Source of the DNA: Sphingomonas sp. 1F27F7B
GTDB lineage: Bacteria > Pseudomonadota > Alphaproteobacteria > Sphingomonadales > Sphingomonadaceae
DNA length: 64,000 nucleotides
Direction of reading: 5' to 3'
NCBI RefSeq assembly: GCF_005503355.1
Contig: NZ_SCMK01000002.1
Coordinates: 124,001 to 188,000 of the forward strand
The notes under the pieces are model-generated. The model worked only from the letters and a program-made list of their open reading frames with translations. It did no database searches and was not told where the DNA came from. Within the stretch, counting starts at the first letter, position 1, and each line of letters begins with the position of its first letter. Positions 47,535-55,737 of the stretch are shown piece by piece. Made by a program: the position numbers and the translations under genes.

Positions 47535-48461
47535 TCAGTTGATCACGACCGACTTCCCTGCATAGAAGAAGTCGCAGAAATTGGTGTAGGGTCCTCGTGC
47601 GCAGGTCTGCGGATCGGTGATCAGCACACCGTTGCTGTCATAGTTGCGCGCGGCCGTGCTGCCCGGCTTGTGGCCCCAGAAGCCGCCGCGCTGATGGCGA
47701 TACCAGTGATAATCATAGCCCGGCGCGATCACCAGCGCCATCAGCCGACGCGGATATTCGCTTTGCGGCAGGCAGTTGCACCGCTTCTTGAGACCGTCGG
47801 CCATCGCCGCCGCGGTCACGGTGTTGCACGCCATGACCGAGGTGCCCGCGCCATGGGCGCGGCCCGGCTGCGCAAAGGTGTTGGTGCGCCAGTTCCGTGC
47901 GTAATTATAGCAATTATTGTAGGGCTGGGTCGCCGGATTGTTCCAGAAGGCAGGATTATACTGGCTGACTTCATATTGGCACTGGCTGCACTTGCTGTCG
48001 GATATGGTGGTGATCAGCGGATTGCTCGGCGGGGGCGGCGGGGGCGGCGGTCCGGGCGGCTTCCGCATCAGGCGCGCCGTCACCTCCATCCATTCCAGCG
48101 CAGTCTCGCGCAGCTTTGCGTCGAGCGGCGTCACGGCATGCTCGACCAACCGGACTTCGGAACGGAGCGGCATCGTCTCGATGAGCAGGCGCGCAAGCTC
48201 GCCCGCGGCATCCAGATTCTCCCTTGCGCTAGGCCCGACCGAGAATTTCTGCGGGAGCCCGCGCGGCGCCCGAACGTCGTCGAGGAGATTCTCGACGCGG
48301 ACCTCGCGGAAGCCGAGCCCGTTATATCCTTCGCCCGACTTGGTTAGTGCGGCGCGCATTTCACGGGCTGCGCCGAGCAGCTTCTTGGCTGCCTCGTCCT
48401 CGGTGATCATCCAGACCGGATTTGGCCGGCCCGAAAACATGTCCACTTCAATGCGTAGCAT
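47535..48461 (-). CDS. FSGRPNPVW-module protein with Cys/His C-terminal domain
   Basis: A 308-residue protein in three parts. Residues 1-130 are a module that opens with FSGRPNPVW. A linker of prolines covers 135-145. A C-terminal domain of about 160 residues follows, with CSQC (158-161), NNCYNYARNW (Cys184), TNTFAQPGRAHG, DYHWYRHQRGGFWGHKPG (His252, His264) and LITDP (Asp283). The order Cys-His-Asp and the NNCYNYA block look like a papain-like or CHAP-like hydrolase, but I cannot name the family. There is no signal peptide. The small gene downstream shares the N-terminal module, which could be an immunity or regulatory partner. Confidence 0.75.
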   Translation of the reverse strand: MLRIEVDMFSGRPNPVWMITEDEAAKKLLGAAREMRAALTKSGEGYNGLGFREVRVENLLDDVRAPRGLPQKFSVGPSARENLDAAGELARLLIETMPLRSEVRLVEHAVTPLDAKLRETALEWMEVTARLMRKPPGPPPPPPPPSNPLITTISDSKCSQCQYEVSQYNPAFWNNPATQPYNNCYNYARNWRTNTFAQPGRAHGAGTSVMACNTVTAAAMADGLKKRCNCLPQSEYPRRLMALVIAPGYDYHWYRHQRGGFWGHKPGSTAARNYDSNGVLITDPQTCARGPYTNFCDFFYAGKSVVIN

Positions 48462-48723
48462 GATCGATTCTCCCCAGTAGAAGAATTTGCGTCATGCGAC
48501 CCAGCATTTATCGAAGAAATCTATTGGCAAACCCGAATTGCCACGCGGAGTTTCGTCCCAATTCATGGGCGACTCGATACGCAGGATTTCAAGATAACCA
48601 CCATATTTCCGACGAGGCAATCGAATATACTGGAAGAATAGTCCATTTCGGGTATCGGCCTTCCCGGCGGGAGGCTCCGAAGGCGAGCGGGCTCGCCGCC
48701 GCCCGACAGGATCCGGAGAACAG

Positions 48724-49128
48724 GTGCCCCATCTCGCGCATATCGCCCTCATCGTCCGCGACTATGACGAGGCGCTTGCCTTCTACGTCGGCAAGCTGGG
48801 CTTCACGCTGGTCGAGGACAGCTACCAGCCCGAGCAGGACAAGCGCTGGGTCACCATCCGCCCGCCCGGCGCAGCGGAGGGCGCCACCACCATCCTGCTC
48901 GCCCGCGCCGCCACGCCGGAACAGGAAGCCGCGATCGGCAACCAGGCGGCGGGGCGCGTCTTCCTGTTCCTCGCCACCGACGATTTCGAGCGTGACCATG
49001 CCGCCTTCACCGAAGCCGGAGTCCGCTTCGTCCGGCCGCCCGCCCGGCAGCCCTATGGCACGGTCGCGGTGTTCGAGGATCTCTACGGCAATCGCTGGGA
49101 CCTGATTGCGTTCGCCCCGCGATCCTGA
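48724..49128 (+). CDS. VOC (glyoxalase/bleomycin resistance) family protein
   Basis: A 134-residue vicinal-oxygen-chelate protein with the usual beta-alpha-beta-beta-beta pair: HLAHIALIVRDYDEALAFYV at the start and TVAVFEDLYGNRWDLIAFAP at the end. The metal ligands expected in such proteins are His6 and a Glu in VFEDLYGN (about residue 116). Substrates in the family range from methylglyoxal adducts to fosfomycin and dioxygenase substrates. The GTG start at 48724 has GGAGAACAG before it. The 262 bases between it and the previous minus-strand gene hold no convincing gene. Confidence 0.85.
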   Translation: MPHLAHIALIVRDYDEALAFYVGKLGFTLVEDSYQPEQDKRWVTIRPPGAAEGATTILLARAATPEQEAAIGNQAAGRVFLFLATDDFERDHAAFTEAGVRFVRPPARQPYGTVAVFEDLYGNRWDLIAFAPRS

Positions 49129-49490
49129 TGGATCCCGCGCGCCATGGGCGCCGGCAGACCATTCCATGCCGTTCGCAGAATAGGACTTCGCCTGCTCCAT
49201 CCTGTCCGATGAGCAGGAAACGCGTCGCTGCCGCCTCACGCGCGGCTGTGCGTCGGGGCTGTGCGTCGGGAAGGTGGCTACAGGCCGCATCTCGATGATC
49301 CCCATGCGCTCGCGCCACGATGGCTGATCGCCCGAGAAGCAGGTCGCCTATATCGAGGCGCATAGGCCGAATGCGGCTGTGTCGACCATGCATGCCGGCG
49401 CGTCGGCATCAGCCATAATCGGCCTGTGCGCTGCGCAGGCGGATCGATGCGCAGCGCTTCCGCGTGACCCGGCACGCGGGGATCGGGGGC
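49129..49490. other. Intergenic stretch without a clear gene
   Basis: These 362 bases contain no frame with a good start site or recognisable protein. A 13-base tandem copy of GGCTGTGCGTCGG lies near 49247-49273. Nothing else was seen. Confidence 0.5.
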
Positions 49491-50153
49491 TCAGATGCTC
49501 CGGCGGCGCTTCCAGTCGAGCGCCACGCCGATGCGCTGGTCCCAGCTGCCGTCCCAGCGAGTCTCCAGTCCATGCGCCTCGAGCTCCGCGACGATGTCGC
49601 GCGCCACCGCCAGCGCCGCGTCCTCGCCTTCGTCGCAGGCGCCGTAATTGAGGTACAGCCCGCCGCCGTCCACCGCGCTCTCGGTGTCCTGCATGTGGTA
49701 AAACGCATAGCCGCGTGCCGCGGCCCCGGCGTCTTCCGCCGCACGCACTTCGTCCCAGATCTCGGTCGCGCCGCAATTGCCGCAGCAGCTGAAATTCTGG
49801 CGGGCGATCACGCCGCTTTCCTCCAGTGCGGCGAAGGCGGCGTCGAGCCGGTCGCAATCGGTCTCGTCGGGCCAGTGGCGCTCGGCGGCGCGCTGCTCGG
49901 CCAGTGCCTGGCGGAGCAGCTTCTGGGCGAGCGGGCGCAGTTCGTCGGGCGACATGTCGTCGGCAAAGGCGTCGGACGCGTTGGTCAGGATCGCGTCCTC
50001 GTCATAGAAGCCGCTCGCCACGTCGCGGCGGATCTGATCGCGTACCCATTCGGTCTTCTCGGCGAGCGGCGTCGCCGGGGGCGCCAGCGCCGCATCGGGC
50101 GCGGCGCGCTTGCCGAACAGGCGGCCGAACAGCGACTTCATTGCTTCCTCCAT
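49491..50153 (-). CDS. DUF6891-like protein
   Basis: A 220-residue cytosolic protein. Its C-terminal half shows CCGNCGATEIWDEV (CxxC plus a preceding Cys, about residue 123), GYAFYHMQDTESAVDGGGLY and a C-terminal WDGSWDQRIGVALDWKRRR. This resembles the DUF6891 family as far as I recall. The N-terminus KSLFGRLFGKRAAPD is a short basic helix, and a start at Met5 (50141) is equally possible. The function is unknown. Confidence 0.75.
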   Translation of the reverse strand: MEEAMKSLFGRLFGKRAAPDAALAPPATPLAEKTEWVRDQIRRDVASGFYDEDAILTNASDAFADDMSPDELRPLAQKLLRQALAEQRAAERHWPDETDCDRLDAAFAALEESGVIARQNFSCCGNCGATEIWDEVRAAEDAGAAARGYAFYHMQDTESAVDGGGLYLNYGACDEGEDAALAVARDIVAELEAHGLETRWDGSWDQRIGVALDWKRRRSI

Positions 50154-50216
50154 CGTCGGAAGGGGAAGATAGCAACCCCGGCGGCCCGCGCCTATGCCGC
50201 GTGCCGCAAAAACGGA

Positions 50217-51671
50217 TCAGAACATGCCGGGCACATCGCGCTGCGGGACGCTCGGCCGGGCCGGCGCGAGCAGCTCGTGCGCCGCGGCGGCGCCTGTCTC
50301 GGTGGCATTCTTCGCCGCCGCCGTGGCGGTAACGGCGCTGATCGCGGTGCAGCTCTTGCCCTGGATGAAGTCCAGCGCGGCGCGGGTCGATGCCTCGCGC
50401 GAATCGCCCATGGGATAGGCGATGTCGTCCGATGCGCGGCAGCTCGCCTTCACCGTGCCGGCGAGCCCGGTGAAATAGGCGCCCTGATGGTCGCGATTCT
50501 CCAGCGCGAAGGCGATGATGCGGAACCGGTCGTCGCAGGCGGTCTTGTCGATCGCGATCTGGCCCACCGGCTTGCCATAGGTGTTGGTGCCGACCAGCGC
50601 GAGGCTGGTGCCGAGATAGGGGAGCATGCCGGCGACCACGAGCTCGCTGGCCGACGCGGTGCTGGAGGTGCCGATAAAGGCGATCCGGGTCGGGGCGATC
50701 GACTGGGTCTGGGACGCGAAATATGCCGTGCTGTTCTGTGCCGACTTGCTGGGACGGAAGGTCATATAGTCGAACACGTCCGCGGTCGTCCGGTTCGCGC
50801 CCATCAGGTTGCCCATCAGCTCGGCGATCGAGACGAGACCGCCGCCATTGTAGCGCACGTCAACGATCACTTCGGTCACGCCGGCGGCGCGGAACTGGGC
50901 GAAAGCGGCGCGCAGCGGCGAATCGGCGGTGTTGATGAAGGTGCGCAGATTGACGTAGCCGACCCGGTGGCCGCCATCGTCGATGATCTTGGCGCCGTAG
51001 CGCGACGAGACCGGGGTGAGCGTATAGTCGGTCTTGGAAATGGTCACCACGCGCGTGCCGGCGGCGGTGTCGTTGACGCGCATGGTGCGGCTGGTGCCCG
51101 CGGTGTTGGGGCCGAGCGCCTCGGTCAGCGCGGCGGTGCCGCCGCCGGCGAGGATGTCGCTCACGTTCCTGAGATTGGTGGAACTGGTGCCGATCGCCAG
51201 GATCTCGGTGCCGCGGTCGATCCCTGCGGTCAGCGCGCTGGTGCCCTCGAAGGTCTCGGCCGAGAAGAGCCGGTTGCCGTCCAGGTAGAGGCGGAAGCCG
51301 AAGCCCGCGCTCGAGCCCGAATTATAATAGGCATTCTCCTCGGCGATCGACGTGACATAGGTGAAATAGCGGTCGCGCCCCTGGGCCCGCGCTGTGGCGG
51401 TGAGCGCGTCGACATAGGCGCCGACGCTGGCATAGGGCGTGGGATCGAGGCTGGCGGGCAGCGTCTCGGGGAAGAGATACCATTCGTTGAGCTGCGCGGC
51501 GGCCCAGTCCTGGCGCTCGCGCAGCGTGCAACCCGCGGCAGTCGGTGTGGGCGTGGTCGGCGTGGGCGTCACGCTGCCGGTCGATCCGCTGCCGCCCGAG
51601 ACGGATCCGCCGCCCCCGCCGCTGCAGGCGGAAAGGGAAAGCGCGATCAGGGCAGTCAGGGTACGGCGCAT
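50217..51671 (-). CDS. S41 family peptidase lipoprotein
   Basis: A 484-residue C-terminal-processing-type serine protease (family S41). A lipoprotein signal ends in LSAC (Cys16). It is followed by a Gly/Ser and Thr/Pro linker (residues 17-45), a helical N-domain, a PDZ-like part (around 130-210) and the tail-specific protease core. The nucleophile Ser is in TSSTASASELVVAG (about residue 345) and the general-base Lys in NTYGKPVGQ (about residue 373). It would act in the periplasm or on the cell surface on unknown proteins. It is monocistronic, with no close partner. Confidence 0.9.
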   Translation of the reverse strand: MRRTLTALIALSLSACSGGGGGSVSGGSGSTGSVTPTPTTPTPTAAGCTLRERQDWAAAQLNEWYLFPETLPASLDPTPYASVGAYVDALTATARAQGRDRYFTYVTSIAEENAYYNSGSSAGFGFRLYLDGNRLFSAETFEGTSALTAGIDRGTEILAIGTSSTNLRNVSDILAGGGTAALTEALGPNTAGTSRTMRVNDTAAGTRVVTISKTDYTLTPVSSRYGAKIIDDGGHRVGYVNLRTFINTADSPLRAAFAQFRAAGVTEVIVDVRYNGGGLVSIAELMGNLMGANRTTADVFDYMTFRPSKSAQNSTAYFASQTQSIAPTRIAFIGTSSTASASELVVAGMLPYLGTSLALVGTNTYGKPVGQIAIDKTACDDRFRIIAFALENRDHQGAYFTGLAGTVKASCRASDDIAYPMGDSREASTRAALDFIQGKSCTAISAVTATAAAKNATETGAAAAHELLAPARPSVPQRDVPGMF

Positions 51672-51738
51672 GCGAAGTCTCCTCGCGACCAGCCTAAGTC
51701 ATGCGCGGAACCAAGTCATCCGGCTGTATTCGCGAAAC

Positions 51739-52440
51739 TCAGTCCTGAAGCGGCGGCAATGCCCAATCGATCGGTTTCATGCCGCGGCTCTTCAGGAATT
51801 CATTGGCCTTCGAAAAGTGTCGGCTGCCGAAAAAGCCCGAATGGGCGGAGAGGGGGGAGGGATGCGGCGCCTTGAGCACGAGATGGCGGCCGCCCCGGTC
51901 GATCGAATCGACGAACGCCGCCTTCTTCTGGGCATGGCTGCCCCAGAGCAGGAAGACCACCGGCTCGGCGCGGGCGTTGACGAGGCGGATCACCGCGTCG
52001 GTGAACCGTTCCCAGCCGCGCCCCTGGTGCGATGCGGCCATGCCCATCTGCACGGTGAGCACGGCGTTGAGGAGGAGGACGCCCTGGTTCGCCCAATGTT
52101 CGAGAAAGCCGTGCCGCGCCGGGGGAACGCCGAGATCGGCCTCCATCTCCTTGTAGATATTGACCAGGCTCGGCGGGGTGCGGACGCCGGGCCGGACCGA
52201 GAAGCACAGCCCGTGCGCCTGGCCTTCGCCATGATAGGGATCCTGGCCGAGGATGACGACGCGGACGTCCTCGAGCGGGGTCAGGTCGAGGGCGCGGAAC
52301 CATTCGCTGCCCGCCGGGAAGATGCGCTTGCCCGCCGTCTTCTCGGCGACAAGGAACTGGCGCAGCGCCGCCATGTACGGATCGGCGAACTCGCCCTGCA
52401 GCGGTTCGAGCCAGCTCGGATGGAGTTTCACCTCGGCCAT
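51739..52440 (-). CDS. ung: Uracil-DNA glycosylase
   Basis: Family 1 UDG of 233 residues that removes uracil from DNA. The water-activating motif is GQDPYHG (Asp about residue 66), and the DNA-intercalation loop is HPSPLSAH (His about residue 192). The uracil-pocket Asn is in LLLNAVLTV. The length and both ends are typical. It lies 30 bases downstream of the endonuclease III-like gene on the same strand, and both act in base excision repair. Confidence 0.97.
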   Translation of the reverse strand: MAEVKLHPSWLEPLQGEFADPYMAALRQFLVAEKTAGKRIFPAGSEWFRALDLTPLEDVRVVILGQDPYHGEGQAHGLCFSVRPGVRTPPSLVNIYKEMEADLGVPPARHGFLEHWANQGVLLLNAVLTVQMGMAASHQGRGWERFTDAVIRLVNARAEPVVFLLWGSHAQKKAAFVDSIDRGGRHLVLKAPHPSPLSAHSGFFGSRHFSKANEFLKSRGMKPIDWALPPLQD

Positions 52441-52470
52441 GGCCTCCTGTCCGAGAGCCGCGCCGTCCTG

Positions 52471-53157
52471 TCAATTGCCTCGCGCGCGGCAATCGGTCCG
52501 CAACGGACAGCGCGCGCAATCGGCGGCGTCGAACCGGCACAGCGTCTGGCCGAGCTTCTTGGTTGCGATGTGGAAATCGAGGAAGTCGCCGCCCCGCCAT
52601 TCGGGCATCGCGCGCGTCACCGCTTCGCTCGCGGCGCGGCCCTCGGCGCTTCGGCGGACGAACCCGGTGCGCCGGAGCACGCGCAGCACATGGCCGTCGA
52701 CGATCAGCACCGGGCGGTCGAGCGTGCTGGCGTTGAGCGTGGCGGCGGCGACCTTGCGGCCGACGCCGGGCAGCCGCTCGAGCCAGGCCAGGGCGTCGTC
52801 GAGCGGGAGTTCGCCGAGGAAGCGGAGGTCGAAGCCCCGGCGCTCCGCCGCGATCCGCCCGAGCGCGCCGATCAGGTAGCGCGCCTTGTCCTCGGCATGG
52901 GTGACTGCGCCGATGCAGCGCAGCACTTCCGCCGGCCCGGCCGCGAGCAGGCGGGCCGGCGTGCCGAAGGCGGCGGCCAGCCGGTCATAAGCGGCGAGCG
53001 ACACCGCATCCCGGGTCCGTCCGCTGATCATCGACTTGACCAGCGCGCCGATCGGCGCGCGCCGGGGTAGCGGTCCGGCCAAGGCGCGCATAGGCTCCAG
53101 CGCGCGCTGCCAGCGCTGGATGTCGTCGTGCCCATGGAAGCCGAAGCCAGATTGCAT
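52471..53157 (-). CDS. Endonuclease III-like HhH-GPD DNA glycosylase
   Basis: A protein of about 228 residues from ATG 53157, with the HhH-GPD core of the Nth/MutY superfamily. The hairpin is LPGVGRKVAAATLNAS and the catalytic Asp is in VDGHVLRVLRRTG. A C-terminal [4Fe-4S] site C-x6-C-x2-C-x5-C (CRFDAADCARCPLRTDC) completes it. The Lys normally used by Nth as nucleophile would be in GRK of the hairpin. Canonical Nth reads VDTHV where this has VDGHV, so it may be a divergent member with its own lesion preference. ATG 53175 is a possible earlier start. It probably shares a transcript with ung. Confidence 0.88.
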   Translation of the reverse strand: MQSGFGFHGHDDIQRWQRALEPMRALAGPLPRRAPIGALVKSMISGRTRDAVSLAAYDRLAAAFGTPARLLAAGPAEVLRCIGAVTHAEDKARYLIGALGRIAAERRGFDLRFLGELPLDDALAWLERLPGVGRKVAAATLNASTLDRPVLIVDGHVLRVLRRTGFVRRSAEGRAASEAVTRAMPEWRGGDFLDFHIATKKLGQTLCRFDAADCARCPLRTDCRARGN

Positions 53158-53236
53158 GGCGGCGAAGTAGAACATAATATGAACAAAGGCAATGGCGGTG
53201 CCCGCGCGTTGCCCGTGAGACAGGAGGAGAGAGCCG

Positions 53237-53584
53237 ATGCCGTTCACCGGAAGCTGCCATTGCGGCGCGATCGCCTATACGGTTGCCGAGGATCCGCCCG
53301 GCCAGGCGATGCAATGCAATTGCTCGATCTGCCGCCGCAAGGCGCCGCTGCATCATTTCACCACGCCCGATCGGTTCACGCTCCACACCCCGCGCGAGGC
53401 CGTGGCGACCTATCGCTTCAACCATCATGTCATCGATCATCACTTCTGCCGGAATTGCGGCGTCGCGCCGTTCGCCGAGGGGCAGGGGCCGAACGGGCCG
53501 ATGGTGGAGATCAACCTGCGTTGCGCCGACGGGGTCGACCTCGATGCCCTGAACGTGCAGCGCTATGACGGGGCGAGCCGTTGA
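53237..53584 (+). CDS. GFA family zinc-binding protein
   Basis: A 115-residue protein of the glutathione-dependent formaldehyde-activating enzyme (GFA) family. It binds two zinc ions: CHCG (CxC) at residue 7, CNCSIC (about residue 27) and CRNCG (about residue 71). Most family members have no proven activity. GAGGAGAGAG precedes ATG 53237. It is divergent from the endonuclease III-like gene across an AT-rich gap of about 80 bases. Confidence 0.9.
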   Translation: MPFTGSCHCGAIAYTVAEDPPGQAMQCNCSICRRKAPLHHFTTPDRFTLHTPREAVATYRFNHHVIDHHFCRNCGVAPFAEGQGPNGPMVEINLRCADGVDLDALNVQRYDGASR

Positions 53585-53623
53585 GCGCTGGTCTCGGCGG
53601 CGCGGCGGTGGCAGAGGAGCGGC

Positions 53624-53995
53624 ATGCACCTCTCCCACGATCCCGCCGCCCCGGCCGCCGAGAGCATCGGCTTCGACCAGTTCCTCGCCGTCGACATCCG
53701 CGTCGGCACGATCGTCGAGGCGGTGCCCTTCCCAGAGGCGCGCAAGCCCGCCTACAAGCTGCTCATCGATTTCGGCCCCACGATTGGCCGCAAGCGTTCC
53801 TCGGCGCAGATCACCGAGCATTATGCGCTCGAGGATCTGCCTGGGCGCCAGGTCGCCGCAGTGGTGAACTTCCCGCCGCGCCAGATCGGCAAGTTCATGT
53901 CCGAGGTACTGACACTCGGCTTCCCCGACGCGGCCGGCAAGGTGGTGCTGTTCCACCCCTCCGCGCCGGTGCCCGACGGCGGCCGGCTCTTCTGA
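53624..53995 (+). CDS. csaA: CsaA-type tRNA-binding domain protein
   Basis: A 123-residue protein with the OB-fold tRNA-binding domain of CsaA, a secretion-associated chaperone-like protein first seen in Bacillus. Hallmarks are FLAVDIRVGTIVEAVPFPEA and KPAYKLLIDFGP, then QIGKFMSEVLTLGFPD near the end. Such proteins act as homodimers. It follows the GFA gene by 39 bases on the same strand. Confidence 0.9.
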   Translation: MHLSHDPAAPAAESIGFDQFLAVDIRVGTIVEAVPFPEARKPAYKLLIDFGPTIGRKRSSAQITEHYALEDLPGRQVAAVVNFPPRQIGKFMSEVLTLGFPDAAGKVVLFHPSAPVPDGGRLF

Positions 53996-54074
53996 TCGGT
54001 AGCGTTAACATTTCCCGTTGAAACGTTCCGGACACAGGCATAGCCTCGCCGCAAAATAACGAGGGGAGGCAAAT

Positions 54075-54644
54075 ATGACCAAGCGACTGGCGCTCGCCGC
54101 CATGGCTCTGTCGATTCCGGCGGGGGCATCCGCTCCGCTCGCCGCGCAGGAAGCGGCGCCGGCGGCGGAGCCCGAAGTGCTCAACAACGCCAATCCGGAC
54201 AGCTTCCAGGTCTATGGCCTGCCGGGCGGTGCCAAGCCGATGTCGATCAAGGATGCCAAGGTCCAGTTCGGCAAGGCGATCCGCGTCGAGACGCCGGGGG
54301 GCGGCAATGTGTGGAGCGTCGGAGTCAATGCGCCGCTCCAGGCGGGCGTGAAGAAGGGCGACAAGCTGCTCATCGCCTTCTACGCCCGGGTGGAGAAGCC
54401 GGCCGAAGGCGCCACCACCGCGACGATCGCCTCGGCCCAGCTCCAGCTCGCCGCGGCACCCTATACCAAGCTGTTCGGCGAAGGCGTCACCATCGGGTCC
54501 GAATGGAAGCTCTACAAGGTCACGGGCCATGCCGATCGCGACTATGCGAAGGGAGAGCTCGCCGCGGCGCTGCACATCAACACCGCCAGGCAGACGCTCG
54601 ACCTTGGCGCGATGGCGGTGCTGGATTTCGGGCAGAAACCCTGA
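54075..54644 (+). CDS. Secreted carbohydrate-binding-like protein
   Basis: A 189-residue exported protein. The signal peptide is about residues 1-24 (MTKRLALAAMALSIPAGASA). The mature part is a beta-rich domain with FQVYGLPGGAKPM, ETPGGGNVWSVGVNAPLQAG and LLIAFYARVEKP. That layout is typical of CBM4/9-like jelly-roll domains found in sphingomonad xylan or glycan-utilisation proteins. No enzyme domain is attached. GAGGGGAGG precedes the ATG. Confidence 0.78.
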   Translation: MTKRLALAAMALSIPAGASAPLAAQEAAPAAEPEVLNNANPDSFQVYGLPGGAKPMSIKDAKVQFGKAIRVETPGGGNVWSVGVNAPLQAGVKKGDKLLIAFYARVEKPAEGATTATIASAQLQLAAAPYTKLFGEGVTIGSEWKLYKVTGHADRDYAKGELAAALHINTARQTLDLGAMAVLDFGQKP

Positions 54645-54711
54645 GCCGCAGTTGCGCCGCGGTCATTGATGGGCCAGTCCTTCCCGACCATGAACATCCG
54701 GAGAGCATCGT

Positions 54712-54924
54712 GTGGCTGACGAACCCGTCAAGGGACCGGCTTCCTATTTCCCGTCCATCGAGCAGAAATATGGGCGCCCCATCGCCGAATGGCAGGAACT
54801 GGTGCGCAAGGCCCTGCCGGCGAAGCACATGGAACTGGTCGCCATGCTGAAGAACGAGCATGGCATGGGCCATGGGCATGCCAATGCAGTGGTGGCGCAT
54901 GTGCTGGCGGCGGACAAGGGCTAG
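54712..54924 (+). CDS. DUF4287 family protein
   Basis: A 70-residue protein made of a single DUF4287 domain: SYFPSIEQKYGRPIAEWQEL, LVAMLKNEHGMGHGHANAVV. The domain is common next to SRPBCC or DUF5655 domains and has no known function. The GTG start lies 67 bases after the previous gene, and the stop shares CTAG with the ubiG stop. Confidence 0.88.
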   Translation: MADEPVKGPASYFPSIEQKYGRPIAEWQELVRKALPAKHMELVAMLKNEHGMGHGHANAVVAHVLAADKG

Positions 54925-55652
54925 GCGCGCACCACCGTCACGAGATAATTCAGCGCCTCGCCCGTGCCGGTCACGAAGCCGCGCGCGGGCGAGAAGCCCA
55001 GGCCGGTGCGGTCAATCACCTTGAGCCCGGCGGCATGCAGCAGGTCCTCCAGTTCCTCGGGGCGGAGGAACTTGCGCCAGTCGTGCGTTCCCGGCGGAAT
55101 CGCGCCCGTGCCTTCGGCCAGCGTAATCATCGCCAGATGCGAGGCGAGCGTGCGGTTGGGGGTGGAGAGGACCATCAGCCCGCCCTCGGCCAGCGCCCCC
55201 GCCAGAGCGGCGACGAACGCCGCCGGATCGGTGACGTGCTCGATCACTTCCATCGACGTCACGAGATCGAAGGCCCGTCCCGGCAGATCCTCGATCCCGC
55301 CGGCGACATATTCGACGGCCAGCCCGGTGGCGGCGGCATGCGCGCGGGCGGCGCCGACATTCTCGGGCGCAGCGTCGATGCCGGTCACTCTCGCGCCCAG
55401 TCGGGCGAGCGGCTCGGCGAGCAGGCCGGCGCCGCAGCCGACGTCGATTGCCGTCTTGCCGGCCAGCGGCGCGAAGCTCGAGGAGTCGCCGCCCCAATGC
55501 GCGTCGATCGCGGCGCGGACATAGCCCAGCCGTGCCGGGTTGAGCCGGTGGAGCATCGCCGACGAACCCCTGGGGTTCCACCAGTCCGCGGCCAGCTTGC
55601 CGAAATGCTCAGCTTCACGCGGGTCAATAGTAGCTTTGGTTGCGCTTGCCAT
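54921..55652 (-). CDS. ubiG: Ubiquinone biosynthesis O-methyltransferase
   Basis: SAM-dependent methyltransferase of 243 residues that carries out both O-methylation steps of ubiquinone synthesis. It starts DPREAEHFGKLAADWWNPRG, typical for UbiG/COQ3. SAM motif I is AIDVGCGAGLLAEPLARLG, motif post-I GIDAAPENV, and motif II DLVTSMEVIEHV. The family stretch LSTPNRTLASHLAMI and the end PARGFVTGTGEALNYLVTV agree. It is divergent from lysC with an 85-base gap holding a REP-like hairpin. Confidence 0.95.
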   Translation of the reverse strand: MASATKATIDPREAEHFGKLAADWWNPRGSSAMLHRLNPARLGYVRAAIDAHWGGDSSSFAPLAGKTAIDVGCGAGLLAEPLARLGARVTGIDAAPENVGAARAHAAATGLAVEYVAGGIEDLPGRAFDLVTSMEVIEHVTDPAAFVAALAGALAEGGLMVLSTPNRTLASHLAMITLAEGTGAIPPGTHDWRKFLRPEELEDLLHAAGLKVIDRTGLGFSPARGFVTGTGEALNYLVTVVRA

Positions 55653-55680
55653 GCGCCGCTCCTATCAGGGCGCCCCATTA

Positions 55681-55711
55681 TCGTCATCCCCGCACGGGCG
55701 GGGACCCGACG
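55681..55711. repeat. REP-like hairpin between ubiG and lysC
   Basis: TCCCCGCACGGGCGGGGA inside GTCATCCCCGC...GGGGACCCGAC is a short GC-rich palindrome of the type scattered through sphingomonad intergenic regions. It lies in the shared leader of the two divergent genes. Confidence 0.5.
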
Positions 55712-55737
55712 CCCGCAAAGCAGACAGGCTCCTTTCC

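Noticed and set aside
48492-48752. An 86-codon minus-strand frame and an overlapping plus-strand frame
   Set aside because: No ribosome binding site, no recognisable sequence, and the 3' part of the plus-strand frame lies inside the VOC gene in another phase.
49247-49273. Tandem copy of GGCTGTGCGTCGG
   Set aside because: Only two copies of 13 bases in a non-coding stretch; looks like a simple duplication.
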